Shown: piece by piece, positions 9,169-17,840 of the stretch
Position numbering within the stretch: position 1 is the first letter of the stretch
Layout: each line of letters opens with the position of its first letter
Source of the DNA: Leptospira stimsonii
GTDB taxonomy: Bacteria > Spirochaetota > Leptospiria > Leptospirales > Leptospiraceae
Direction of reading: 5' to 3'
DNA length: 64,000 bases
Assembly: GCF_003545875.1 (NCBI RefSeq)
Contig: NZ_QHCS01000002.1
Coordinates: 631,001-695,000 of the forward strand
The notes under the pieces: model-generated
Told to the model about the DNA's origin: nothing
The model's input: only the letters and a program-made list of their open reading frames with translations
The model's database searches: none
Made by a program: the position numbers and the translations under genes

Positions 9169-9546
9169 TTAGAGTCGAATATGTTTTTTCTCGTAGTATT
9201 TTTTTGCCTCGGCAACGATTTCCGGATCGGTGATATGGTCCATTACGATTTCTGCAAGAACCGTTTTCGCCAAAGGTGGATGGTGTTTTTCCAAGTAGGT
9301 GAGAAAATGAGTCTTCGCCAAACCGGGCCCCGCAATCAACAAATCCTCTTCCGGGGATAGGTTTTTCGCCACATCTTCGAAAAAATGTTTGAGGTCTTCG
9401 TTTTGGATCAGGTTGAAACGATCGGGATGATGGTCGTGGTGTTCCGGTCTTCCTTTGTGGTGGATGATCTGAGTGTCCACGGTATCCTTACTCAGAACAA
9501 ATTTCTTCGCGACCGATTGATCAATCCATAGAATACAATGTGGCAT
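9169..9546 (-). CDS. eRF1 domain 3-like protein (annotated elsewhere as translational machinery protein)
   Basis: The product is 125 residues and begins MPHCILWIDQSVAKKF, close to the small bacterial family whose members start with a pattern like M-x-H-x-x-x-W-x-D-x-x-x-A-x-x-F. The second half has LLIAGPGLAKTHFLTYLEKH, which resembles the L7Ae/eRF1 domain 3 fold used by release-factor relatives and Pelota. A histidine-rich linker (about 29-41) is unusual. The family has been linked to the ribosome only by fold. It is transcribed alone, facing the export operon. Confidence 0.6.
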   Translation of the reverse strand: MPHCILWIDQSVAKKFVLSKDTVDTQIIHHKGRPEHHDHHPDRFNLIQNEDLKHFFEDVAKNLSPEEDLLIAGPGLAKTHFLTYLEKHHPPLAKTVLAEIVMDHITDPEIVAEAKKYYEKKHIRL

Positions 9547-9889
9547 GTTTGTTCCTTATCCTTATTGTAGAAGTACTACATTCGGATACATTGATTAAAA
9601 AGGAAGAATCGATTCCTTTCAAGTTGTATTCATCCTTTTTTAAAAAATGTAACGTTACCTTAGGGAGGCAAAGCCTTACGTCTGTTATTCGAATTTTCGG
9701 ATGGAAAACGGAACGGATCTTGATTCTTCTTTGGAAATTGGATTCCCCCTTTGCCTCGTATGAGATTGAGTATCAAATGATAACTGATTTGATAAGACCG
9801 TTTCGAAGATATGAATCAGGATTGAATCAATTAGAATAGAACAAAAATATCGAACCATTCGCATTCAAGTTTTATAATAAAGAACATAC

Positions 9890-10305
9890 GTGTCCTACGA
9901 AACCGGCGGTCATCAAAAAACAGAAAATATCGCTTCACACGGATCTATCGTCAAAATGTCAGATTTCATTCTTTTAGACGCGTCGATCAAAATGGCATTT
10001 CGGCTTCACGATTCTTATCTGAAAGTGAGGTTTCAAAAACGAGAAGTGGAATCCAAAATGATCGCATGGAACTGATGGAAAAAAGATATCGTCGTCTCTT
10101 TGAATCCGCAAAAGACGGTATGTTGATTTTGAACACTGATCCCGGTCTGATCGTAGAAGTGACCCATTCTTGCGGTGCCCGGTTATTTTCAGGGACAGTT
10201 TCTAAAAAAGAATATTTGGGATATCAGTACTATTAAATACATGACTATTCTAAACAACTCTTTAAGGAACTCCAAGAGAAAGAATACGTCTGTTATACGG
10301 AAGAA
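9890..10305 (+). pseudogene. Decayed PAS-domain signalling gene
   Basis: Conceptual translation from 10066 gives MELMEKRYRRLFESAKDG, then MLILNTDPGLIVEV, the start of a PAS sensor domain. After a reading-frame change near 10165-10185 comes FQGQFLKKNIWDIS, the next PAS segment, and after another shift DYSKQLFKELQEKEYV. At least three frame changes are therefore needed to read one PAS domain. Upstream, an open frame at 9890-10075 (with a helical stretch ending REVESKMIA) probably belongs to the same ancestral protein and breaks one base before the PAS part; I cannot name that portion. No kinase core survives. The remnant is joined in frame to a GH130 tail at about 10305. Confidence 0.7.
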
Positions 10306-10470
10306 TCTTACGAACTCATCGGCGATGTGGATAACGTGGTTTTTCCTTTCGGCACCACACTACTGCCGGACGGAGATACGATTCATTTGTATTGCGGAGC
10401 CGCGGACACGAGTATCGCTCTTGCCACAGGAAGCGTAAGCGAACTTCTCGAGCGGCTCCGAAAACAGTAG
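10306..10470 (+). pseudogene. C-terminal remnant of a GH130-family glycosidase/phosphorylase
   Basis: The frame reads SYELIGDVDNVVFPFGTTLL, then PDGDTIHLYCGAADTSIALA and a short helical tail, ending at a TAG. The GDVxNVVFPxG block and the YxGAADTxIxLA block are the closing signatures of GH130 mannoside phosphorylases/hydrolases, which act on beta-mannosides. Only about 55 of the usual 300-350 residues remain. The frame is continuous with the upstream PAS remnant, so a deletion seems to have fused two unrelated decayed genes. The alkylsulfatase gene ends 22 bases further on the opposite strand. Confidence 0.7.
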
Positions 10471-10492
10471 ATCCGGTTCGAAAAGAATTCGA

Positions 10493-12235
10493 TCACGGTT
10501 TCTCGAAAGTAAGTTTGGGAGTCAGTGGTGAAAAGTTTCCGAGAAATCGAGTAAAGGCGACGGCGTTGCCCTTCGGATAACGAAAGCCTACGATCGTCGT
10601 CAATGGATTTCGGATCTTAGAAAGCATTTCTTTCCATTCTTGAGAATCGAGTTCCACAACGATGTCCGCGTCTTCGAGTAGCTTCGTCTTCAGTTCCGCT
10701 ACGCCGTTTCTGATGTGAATCGTAAATTCTTCTTTTGTGTCTCGGAAACGAAAGCCTACTTTTTGATTTACATCGGCGCCCTTTACCGGATCCAAATTCG
10801 TTATAAGGCTGGACAGACTTACGAAAACCGGATATTTCCGAAGCAACTGTTTGCTCGGTTTTACCTGGAGTTTGGCGACGAAGTTTTCCTTCAATTCAAG
10901 AGCTTCCGTCAGATAGTAATTTCTTGCATTTGCGTTTTCTTCCCGTCTTCCCAATGATTCTAAAGATTGAATCCTGATTTTTTTTGCCTCGGGGTCTTTC
11001 GGGGCAATTCTTAGAATGTGACCAGTGAGTTGGAGAGAAGTTTGAAAATCTTCTTTCGAATATTTTAATTTAGCAATATTCAAAAGTTTTTCTTTTCTTC
11101 CGGCAAGTTCGGTTAACAATTCTGCAGTTCTGTCTTTGGAAAGAGGGTGAAGATCGGACGGATCTCCGCTAAACCAACCAATGTTTCCGTTAAATAGGGA
11201 ACGAACGGACCAGGAAACTTTCCCGTAGATTTCCTTAAGATACGGCGATCTCGCTAAATGAGGAGGTAGTTTGATCGATTCCACGAGGTCGTCCGGATGC
11301 AGTCCTTGATTGATTCCTCTTAAGGATTGATCGTGAACATATTGAATCGCATCTCTGTAATCGGTGATGACGTCATAGATTTCTTTGGAACCGGAAAGAG
11401 GTCGTCCGTGACTGGGGACTACGTGCTCCGGCTTAAGATTTCTAACGATGTCTAAAGACTGATACCAATTCTTAAGACTCCTAAACCAAGTTCCTCGAAT
11501 TGTATAAAGATTCGGAAATGCTTTGTAGAAATTATCGCCTGTAAAGATTACTTTTTTCTCAGGATACCAAACATAGATCTGATCGTCCGTTTCTCCGGGT
11601 GCGTGGATTAATTCTAAGGAAATTCCCGCGATCTTTACGGAAAGTGAATCTCGAAATACCCGAGTGGGTGGAATATAATCCAGACGAGTTTCTCTGTTGT
11701 AACCGAGATAAGGTCCGATGCCTGCGTTGATAAAATCGGTTCCCTTCAATAAATTTCCGAACATACGAGCGCTTCTGGATCCGATAATCGGAGTTGTTTC
11801 ACTCGCGAGACGTTCCACGGTTGGTTGCAGAGATTCGTGAGCGTAGACTTCAGGTTTTCCACCGTCTAAGAACGATGCCGAGCCGAAAATATGATCCGGA
11901 TGACTGTGTGTATAGAAGATCGCTTTCACGGGAAGGGTGGATATCTTGCGAAATTCTTTGAAAACTTCTTCACTCGATTTGAGGTCGTCCAACGTATCTA
12001 CGATCACAAGACCTTCCTTGCCGACGATAAGGATAGAATTGGCGATACCGAATCCAACCGCGGAGTAAACGCCTGGGACTACCTCATATACTTTCTTTTC
12101 GAATTCCTTATTGAATTCTTCCAATTTCGTATGTGAATGTTCGTTCAAATCCTTTGTTATGCTTGTCTTACATCCGAAAGGAAAGCTAAGAATCGAAACG
12201 AGAAGAAGACCTTGGATCCAGGGAATGTATTTCAT
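10493..12235 (-). CDS. Alkylsulfatase (linear primary-alkylsulfatase, SdsA1 type), lipoprotein
   Basis: Class III sulfatases of this group cleave alkyl sulfates such as SDS to alcohol and sulfate with two zinc ions. The metallo-beta-lactamase motif THSHPDH gives ligands H110, H112, D114 and H115, counted from the start chosen here. GETDDQ, FTGDNFY and VPSHGRP follow as later metal or substrate motifs. An alkylsulfatase dimerisation region lies in the middle, and the last 110 residues form the SCP2-like lipid-binding domain (KVGFRFRDTKEEF onward). The frame opens at 12262, but the ATG at 12235 leads straight into a lipoprotein signal with FPFGC (Cys22). At 580 residues it is slightly shorter than SdsA1. 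It is the last gene of the operon with the FadL porin. Confidence 0.85.
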   Translation of the reverse strand: MKYIPWIQGLLLVSILSFPFGCKTSITKDLNEHSHTKLEEFNKEFEKKVYEVVPGVYSAVGFGIANSILIVGKEGLVIVDTLDDLKSSEEVFKEFRKISTLPVKAIFYTHSHPDHIFGSASFLDGGKPEVYAHESLQPTVERLASETTPIIGSRSARMFGNLLKGTDFINAGIGPYLGYNRETRLDYIPPTRVFRDSLSVKIAGISLELIHAPGETDDQIYVWYPEKKVIFTGDNFYKAFPNLYTIRGTWFRSLKNWYQSLDIVRNLKPEHVVPSHGRPLSGSKEIYDVITDYRDAIQYVHDQSLRGINQGLHPDDLVESIKLPPHLARSPYLKEIYGKVSWSVRSLFNGNIGWFSGDPSDLHPLSKDRTAELLTELAGRKEKLLNIAKLKYSKEDFQTSLQLTGHILRIAPKDPEAKKIRIQSLESLGRREENANARNYYLTEALELKENFVAKLQVKPSKQLLRKYPVFVSLSSLITNLDPVKGADVNQKVGFRFRDTKEEFTIHIRNGVAELKTKLLEDADIVVELDSQEWKEMLSKIRNPLTTIVGFRYPKGNAVAFTRFLGNFSPLTPKLTFEKP

Positions 12236-12258
12236 TCTTTTTTCCTTATGTGTTTCGA

Positions 12259-13059
12259 TCAAAATCGAATCGAATACGATAGATTGTATTTTTGGGAAAC
12301 TCCGAAGAAGGATCCGTTGTCTATTTGCGGAATTCCTGCCGTATCACGGCCGATCTCGAATTTAAATCCGGTTCCGATCTCCCCCTTTTCCCATTTCGTT
12401 CCGTAATAATAAGCGAAGCCTAACTGAACCAGGTATTTGATCGCAAGAAGGAAGGATTTGATGTTTGCTTTGTATTCCGCATTCTCATAATGGAGTCTTT
12501 GGATTTCCTTTTGTGCCTGAAGTCCGACGAGGATCAAAGGGTCCGCATTGTGAGCGGAAAAAAGATACGCGTTCAAAAGATCGGAAGACTGATCGTATTT
12601 TTCTTTTCGAGATTCGAGATCTTTGTGACCTTGCACCTCAAGCGCTATGAATAGTCCGAATGTGCTTAACGCAAAAAATCCCTTTCTTTTTTCGCCTGCG
12701 TGAAATAAACCCCAGCCCGGGATCAAGGCACTTCTCCAAACGATTTCCCATCGGGATCGTTGTGGTTCCTGAGCTAAATAAGAATTTTGTAATTCTTTAA
12801 CAGACAATCCTTCCGATAACTTCTTATATTCTTCATTGGAAACGTCTTTGTAGATTAGATAGGCGATGTCCTTTCTAAAGTAGATTCTTTTGTTTCCTTC
12901 CAATGATTGAAACACAACTTGATCTGCGTTTTCCGAAACGATTGTTCCTTTGATTGTTTCGGATTCTTTGGTGACTAACACCTGAAAAGAAAGGAGCTCG
13001 AATGCAGGAACAGCAAAAAAGAAGAATAGAAGCGTTTGTTTGAAACCGTTCTTAATCAT
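12259..13059 (-). CDS. DUF5683-like membrane-associated protein
   Basis: The product is 266 residues with a signal peptide or anchor at the N-terminus (about 8-26). A small beta domain follows (TIKGTIVSENADQVVFQSLE), then a hydrophobic hairpin containing RSALIPGWGLFHAGEKRKGF. The PGWGxxxxGxxxKG motif is the hallmark of DUF5683 and related small envelope proteins of unknown role. The C-terminus ends in an aromatic residue (SIRF). It overlaps both neighbours in the operon: its ATG overlaps the porin stop (13056-13059), and its stop lies next to the alkylsulfatase start. A role in assembly or export of the partner lipoprotein is possible but is inference. Confidence 0.65.
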   Translation of the reverse strand: MIKNGFKQTLLFFFFAVPAFELLSFQVLVTKESETIKGTIVSENADQVVFQSLEGNKRIYFRKDIAYLIYKDVSNEEYKKLSEGLSVKELQNSYLAQEPQRSRWEIVWRSALIPGWGLFHAGEKRKGFFALSTFGLFIALEVQGHKDLESRKEKYDQSSDLLNAYLFSAHNADPLILVGLQAQKEIQRLHYENAEYKANIKSFLLAIKYLVQLGFAYYYGTKWEKGEIGTGFKFEIGRDTAGIPQIDNGSFFGVSQKYNLSYSIRF

Positions 13060-14480
13060 TCAAAAGACCTTGTCGCGCCAAAATTGATACTTATCGATTG
13101 GAGAGCTTGTGTGTTATAAGAATAGCCGACCAGATTCTTATTGTTCGGTCCGTTTACGACATGAGTGAGGGCCCAATCCGTTCCCTTTCCACCTTCGATT
13201 TGTCTCCCGGGGAGAAAGTAGCTCGCACCAAAATCAAAACTCCACGGGCCGTTACCATAACTAAAGCCCGCGGCAATCACGTGTTGCAAGGTAAGTACGA
13301 TTCCTTGCGCGCCGTTCAATCCGTTGCTGGATACTACGGGAGAATTATAACTATAGCCGAGTCGATACGTCCATTCCGGTGTTATCTTGTGTTCCAAGCC
13401 GATCAAAGCACCCCATTGATCTCGGTAATTCAAGTGACCGACTACGTTTGCAGTTTGGCCTTGAGGACTTGGAAACCAGGGATCTTGCAAATTTTGTTTC
13501 ACATTCTTAAGATAAGAACCGTAGTTTGAGTAAACGAAGTCGATTCCAACTTTGAAATTTTCGGGGCCGATCGCGAAACCGAGACCGTGTTTTTCAGGAA
13601 GGTTGAATTGATAGGAAGCTCCGGTCGACTTGTAGTAACGAGGATTGTTTAATCCTATGGAATAAGATCCGTCAAACGGGAAAGTGGTTCTGGTTTGATA
13701 TACATACGCGACTCTCAACCAATCGGTGATCGTGTAATTGGATCCTAATATTCCACTGAGCGCTAAGGCATTCTGTCTGCTGTCATATCGATAGCCTTGT
13801 CCCGGTAGCTCCACGGTTCCGGACGCGTCGTAGTATTTAACGCTTCGAAATTGGGATGCATAGTTCAATTCAAGAGTGGCTCCTAAGGAAAGTCTTCCAA
13901 TTCGAAACGTTAAACCGTTTACTGCTTTGAGAAAAACTCCTCGATTGATTGAGGTTTCTTGGATCCGCGAGCTCGAGCCGAGTGGTCCCGGTAAGTCCAC
14001 TCCGGCCCATTGATTGACGGATTCCCCGGTAGGAGTGTTTCGATTGATCTTCTCCGCCGCACCGTTGACTCCTCCGTAAACGTAGGTTGCAAAACCATAG
14101 TCGATGTTTTCCGTAACGGGAAGTTTTAACGCTATGTAAGGCGCCGATCCTCCCGAACTTCTCGTTTTGGAATTCGTGTAATCAAAATTCGGATCTTTGT
14201 CGATGAATTGATCCTGGAATTTCACTTGTGCGTAAGTGCCGCCGAGTCCGAATTCGATCTTCTTTCCCTTTGTCAGCGAAAGATTCGCCGGATTTAATGC
14301 GACATCGATGGGAGAACCTCCTAACGCAAAATTCACGCCGGCAAGCCCCTCATATCTCGCGTTGATCGCGTTTCTACCGTTACTCGCAATCGCAAAAAGA
14401 TTTGTAGATTGTATCCATAAAGCGGGGATAAGAAGGAACACTAACGTTCCTTTGGAAATCCGTTTCAATAGGGTCTGCAT
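13056..14480 (-). CDS. FadL/OmpP1/TodX-family outer membrane transport protein
   Basis: This family forms 14-stranded outer-membrane barrels that take up long-chain fatty acids and other hydrophobic molecules. The mature N-terminus after a signal peptide (cleaved near LFA/IAS) reads NARYEGLAGVNFALGGSPID, followed by ALNPANLSLTKGK. This matches the hatch-region NPA motif of FadL proteins. The C-terminus ends with alternating beta strands and a final Phe two residues before the end (TRSFE). The frame is open to 14585, but the ATG at 14480 is preceded by AAGGAGAG at the right distance and starts a proper signal peptide. As first gene of the operon with an alkylsulfatase, it is a good candidate importer of alkyl sulfates. 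Confidence 0.88.
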   Translation of the reverse strand: MQTLLKRISKGTLVFLLIPALWIQSTNLFAIASNGRNAINARYEGLAGVNFALGGSPIDVALNPANLSLTKGKKIEFGLGGTYAQVKFQDQFIDKDPNFDYTNSKTRSSGGSAPYIALKLPVTENIDYGFATYVYGGVNGAAEKINRNTPTGESVNQWAGVDLPGPLGSSSRIQETSINRGVFLKAVNGLTFRIGRLSLGATLELNYASQFRSVKYYDASGTVELPGQGYRYDSRQNALALSGILGSNYTITDWLRVAYVYQTRTTFPFDGSYSIGLNNPRYYKSTGASYQFNLPEKHGLGFAIGPENFKVGIDFVYSNYGSYLKNVKQNLQDPWFPSPQGQTANVVGHLNYRDQWGALIGLEHKITPEWTYRLGYSYNSPVVSSNGLNGAQGIVLTLQHVIAAGFSYGNGPWSFDFGASYFLPGRQIEGGKGTDWALTHVVNGPNNKNLVGYSYNTQALQSISINFGATRSFE

Positions 14481-14763
14481 GACTCTCCTTTTTCGTAAAA
14501 TCTGCCATGCCCAGTTCGTATTTTTTTCAAATTCGGAGCAAGACAGAGGAAACGCGTTATCCATTATAGTAGATAACTGCCTCAAGAAGCCGTGTAGGCG
14601 CTTCGTTTATCAATTTAATTTTCTGCTTAAACGATAAAATAGTACGTTATATTGAAAATATATTGCATTTTATAACCAACGTTTTAGTTTGTTTCTAAAT
14701 GTTTCGAGAAACGGTACTCGATCTTTTGTTTTTAATTCAGTAAAATTGTGGGGAAGAGGAAAA

Positions 14764-16986
14764 ATGAGGAAAAGAATCTTTACGTTAGTTGCGCTTTCAT
14801 TCCTGGCGATCGCGTTTGCAACCGTAAATGGAGGTTGGATCTCTCCGCCTTTTCTTTCATTGACATCGACCGACGGTCCGTCTTCGAAAGTCGAGGCTCA
14901 ACGTACGTCCTACGAAGATAAACAAATTCTATTTGGAGATTTACACGTTCATACTACATTCTCTCCGGACGCATTCGCGATCAGCCTTCCTATGTTGAAT
15001 GGAGAAGGTGCACATCCGCCCAAGGACGCCTGTGATTTTGCGAGATATTGTTCCTCATTGGATTTTTGGTCCATCAATGATCACGCAGAAGGGATGACTC
15101 CCGCACAATGGCAAGAAGAGAAAGACGCGATCCGTCAGTGTAACGCAAGCGCCGGAGATCCGAAAAATCCGGATTTGGTTGCCTTTCTCGGTTGGGAATG
15201 GACACAGATCGGAACGAATGTTCAAAACCACTACGGACAAAGGAACGTAATCTTTAAGGATACGGAGGAAGACAAAGTTCCTTCGCGACCGATCGGCGCG
15301 TCCGGACCAACTGCGGACGCCTTTGCCGGTCCAGGTTGGATTCAGAGAACGATTCTTAGGATCCTCGCACCCGGCGGAAATCGGAAAGCGTATTCCGATT
15401 TTTCGGATTTTATCTCCGAAAGAGCTTCCATACCCCGTTGCCCATCTGGAATACCGGCGAAGGAGCTTCCGAAAGATTGTACGGAATGAGCGTCTACTCC
15501 TTCCGAACTTTTTAAAAAATTAGAAGAATGGAATATACCCTCGCTGGTAATCCCTCACGGTACTACTTGGGGATTCTATACTCCGCCCGGAATCACCTAT
15601 GACAAACAATTAAAAGGTAAGGATCACGATGAAAACAAACAGAGGTTAGTCGAGATCTATTCGGGTCACGGCAACGCCGAAGAGTATCGACCTTGGCAGG
15701 AAGTCGCATTCGATAGAGAAGGGAAACCCGTATGCAACGAACCCGCATTCGGTTTCGAACCTTCTTGTTGGAGAGCGGGCGAAATCATTCGGGGTCGATG
15801 CCTTAGGGACGGAGAATCGATTTCGGAATGTGAGAAAAGAGCGTTCGAAGCCAGATCAAATCATGCAATCGCCGGAGTTTCCGGATTTTTAACCGTCCCA
15901 GGTGCCTCTCCGGAAGACTGGGGAAATGCGGGACAGTGCCCGGATTGTTTTCTGCCTGCATTCAATTACAGACCTGGAAATTCGGTTCAATACGCATTAG
16001 CAATTACTAATTTTGATGATCCGAATCATCCTCGTAATTTTAGATTCGGATTTATCGGTTCAAGCGATTCGCATACCGCGAGAGCCGGAAACGGTTACAA
16101 GGAAATTTGGCGAAAGGGGTTTACGGAAGCGGCAGGTCCCGAAAAGCCGAATTCGTTTGGAATCATGGAACCGGCCAGAAATCGTAAGAAAGCTACTTCT
16201 TATTCCGTGCCCATCAATCCTCGCGGTCTTGCAGGCTTCGACGTCGTAGAGACTGAAAGACAAGCGTCATTCTTTCTCACAGCGGGATTAGTCGCAGTAC
16301 ATTCGAAGGGACGCGATCGAGATTCGATATGGGATTCTTTAAATCAAAGAGAGGCGTATGCGACTTCGGGCGATCGGATTCTTCTCTGGTTTGATTTGAA
16401 AAACGCGTACGAAGGCGAAAAAGAAAAATCCGGAGCCGCACCGATGGGTTCCGAGGTTTCGTTTTCTAAAAATCCCTCCTTCCGAGTGAAAGCCATCGGC
16501 GCCTTTCGTCAGAAAGACGGATGTCCGGATTCGAGTATCTCCGGTATCGGAAAAGAGCGTTTGCAAAGACTCTGTAGGGGAGAATGTTATCATCCATCTT
16601 CCGAAAGAAAACTCATCACTAGAATCGAAGTCATTCGAATTCTTCCACAGATCGCTCCCGGCGAAACGATTTCAAAACTGATCCAGGATCCTTGGAAAAC
16701 GTTTCAGTGCAAACCCGACCCTTCCGGATGTGAAATTCAATTTCGAGATCCAAGTTATGCGTCATCGGGAAGGAATGCGGTATATTACGTGCGGGCGATC
16801 GAAGAGGCTTCTCCAGCGGTGAACGGTGGCCAGTTGCGATGCGAATACGACGAAAAAGGTCGTTGTGTCAAAGTCAAACCTTGTTACGGAGATTATCGTA
16901 CGAATCCCAAAGAAGATTGTCTTGCGAACGTGGAAGAGAGGGCTTGGTCATCTCCTATCTATTTGATTCATCCGGCTCAAAAGTAG
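14764..16986 (+). pseudogene. DUF3604 protein interrupted by one in-frame TGA (possible recoding or nonsense mutation)
   Basis: Starting at the ATG at 14764 (GAAGAGG upstream), the frame encodes a signal peptide and then GDLHVHTTFSPDA (H61, H63), the metal-binding start of DUF3604, a PHP-like hydrolase fold. NDHAEG follows near 105. Codon 242 (15487-15489) is TGA. The same frame then stays open for about 500 codons to the TAG at 16984-16986, with the expected later blocks VIPHGTTWGFYTPPG, GSSDSHTARAG and a C-terminal Cys-rich part. No frameshift or other stop is present. Either a very recent nonsense change, a sequencing error, or read-through explains it. A TCA (Ser) to TGA change would do, since related proteins appear to have a small residue there (from memory). 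The gene heads the trio with a PPIase and a HupE/UreJ protein. Confidence 0.75.
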
Positions 16987-16987
16987 A

Positions 16988-17830
16988 ATGTTTTTTAAAG
17001 AGGTAAGCCTTTGGCGGAACCCCGAGCTATTTTTAACTACGGGTGCGGTCTTCGGATTTCTTTTGGCGGTAGTCGGGTTGATTTATCCGGAACGAGAAAA
17101 TTTGTTAACCGACTCGATCGCAGAAGTCAATGGAAACCAAATTCAAAAAGATGAATATTTTCGCGCACTATCGGGGTATGCTTCGGATACCAGAAACCCG
17201 ATCGACGAAACTGTAAAAAGAAGAATCTTAGATCGTTTGATCGAAGAGGAACTTTTGGTTCAGAGAGGTTTGGAACTAGGTTATGCGAATCAAGATCGCG
17301 CCATACGGTCCAAGATCGTGAACGCGGTGATCCAATCGGTAATTTCCGAGCAAGTATCGAGAAAACCAAACGAATTCGAACTTCGAACTTATTTTTTTTC
17401 AAACCGAGAAAAATTCGCTCACTCTGCGAGATATAAGGTCGTCGTTTACATGGAATCGGACGAGGATTCGGCGAAACAATTAGTCGCTATGATTCGCAAG
17501 AAGATTCCTATTTCTCTTTCTTCAAAAGTGGAGGAAGTGCCGAGCGGTTTTTTGCCTTTGCGAAAAATCTTGGATTACCTCGGGACTGATCTGGTTGGAG
17601 TTTTAGTTCGTTTGAAGCCGGGAGAGGTTTCCGATCCTGTAAAGTCGGGAGGAGGATATTCCATCATCCAACTCCTAGAACAAAAGCCTGGTCAAATTCC
17701 CGCATTTCATTCGATCAGGAATGAAGTTGAAGCGTCATATATCCACGAAAAAGGGGACGAAGCGCTCAGAGAATATTTGGATTGGCTACGTTCAAAAGCG
17801 AAAATAGAAATCGCGGATCTCGGAGAATGA
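16988..17830 (+). CDS. Parvulin-type peptidyl-prolyl isomerase family protein (SurA/PpiC-like)
   Basis: The product is 280 residues with an N-terminal membrane anchor (about 16-34). A SurA_N-like helical region follows (EVNGNQIQKDEYFRAL; RRILDRLIEEELLVQRGLEL), then a degraded parvulin domain with LKPGEVSDPVKSGGGYSIIQ at about 214-233, and a C-terminal helix. Such proteins assist folding of envelope proteins in the periplasm. It starts one base after the DUF3604 stop and is followed 10 bases later by the HupE/UreJ gene, so it is probably a dedicated chaperone for one or both. Isomerase activity is uncertain because the parvulin domain is short. Confidence 0.8.
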   Translation: MFFKEVSLWRNPELFLTTGAVFGFLLAVVGLIYPERENLLTDSIAEVNGNQIQKDEYFRALSGYASDTRNPIDETVKRRILDRLIEEELLVQRGLELGYANQDRAIRSKIVNAVIQSVISEQVSRKPNEFELRTYFFSNREKFAHSARYKVVVYMESDEDSAKQLVAMIRKKIPISLSSKVEEVPSGFLPLRKILDYLGTDLVGVLVRLKPGEVSDPVKSGGGYSIIQLLEQKPGQIPAFHSIRNEVEASYIHEKGDEALREYLDWLRSKAKIEIADLGE

Positions 17831-17840
17831 AGGCAGATCG

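Noticed and set aside
13098..13529. 143-codon plus-strand frame opposite the FadL-type gene
   Set aside because: Shadow of a well-supported outer membrane protein gene on the other strand.
15490..15535. Selenocysteine insertion element after the TGA in the DUF3604 gene
   Set aside because: Only a weak A-T stem is present; there is no stable stem with a G/U-bearing apical loop at the usual distance.
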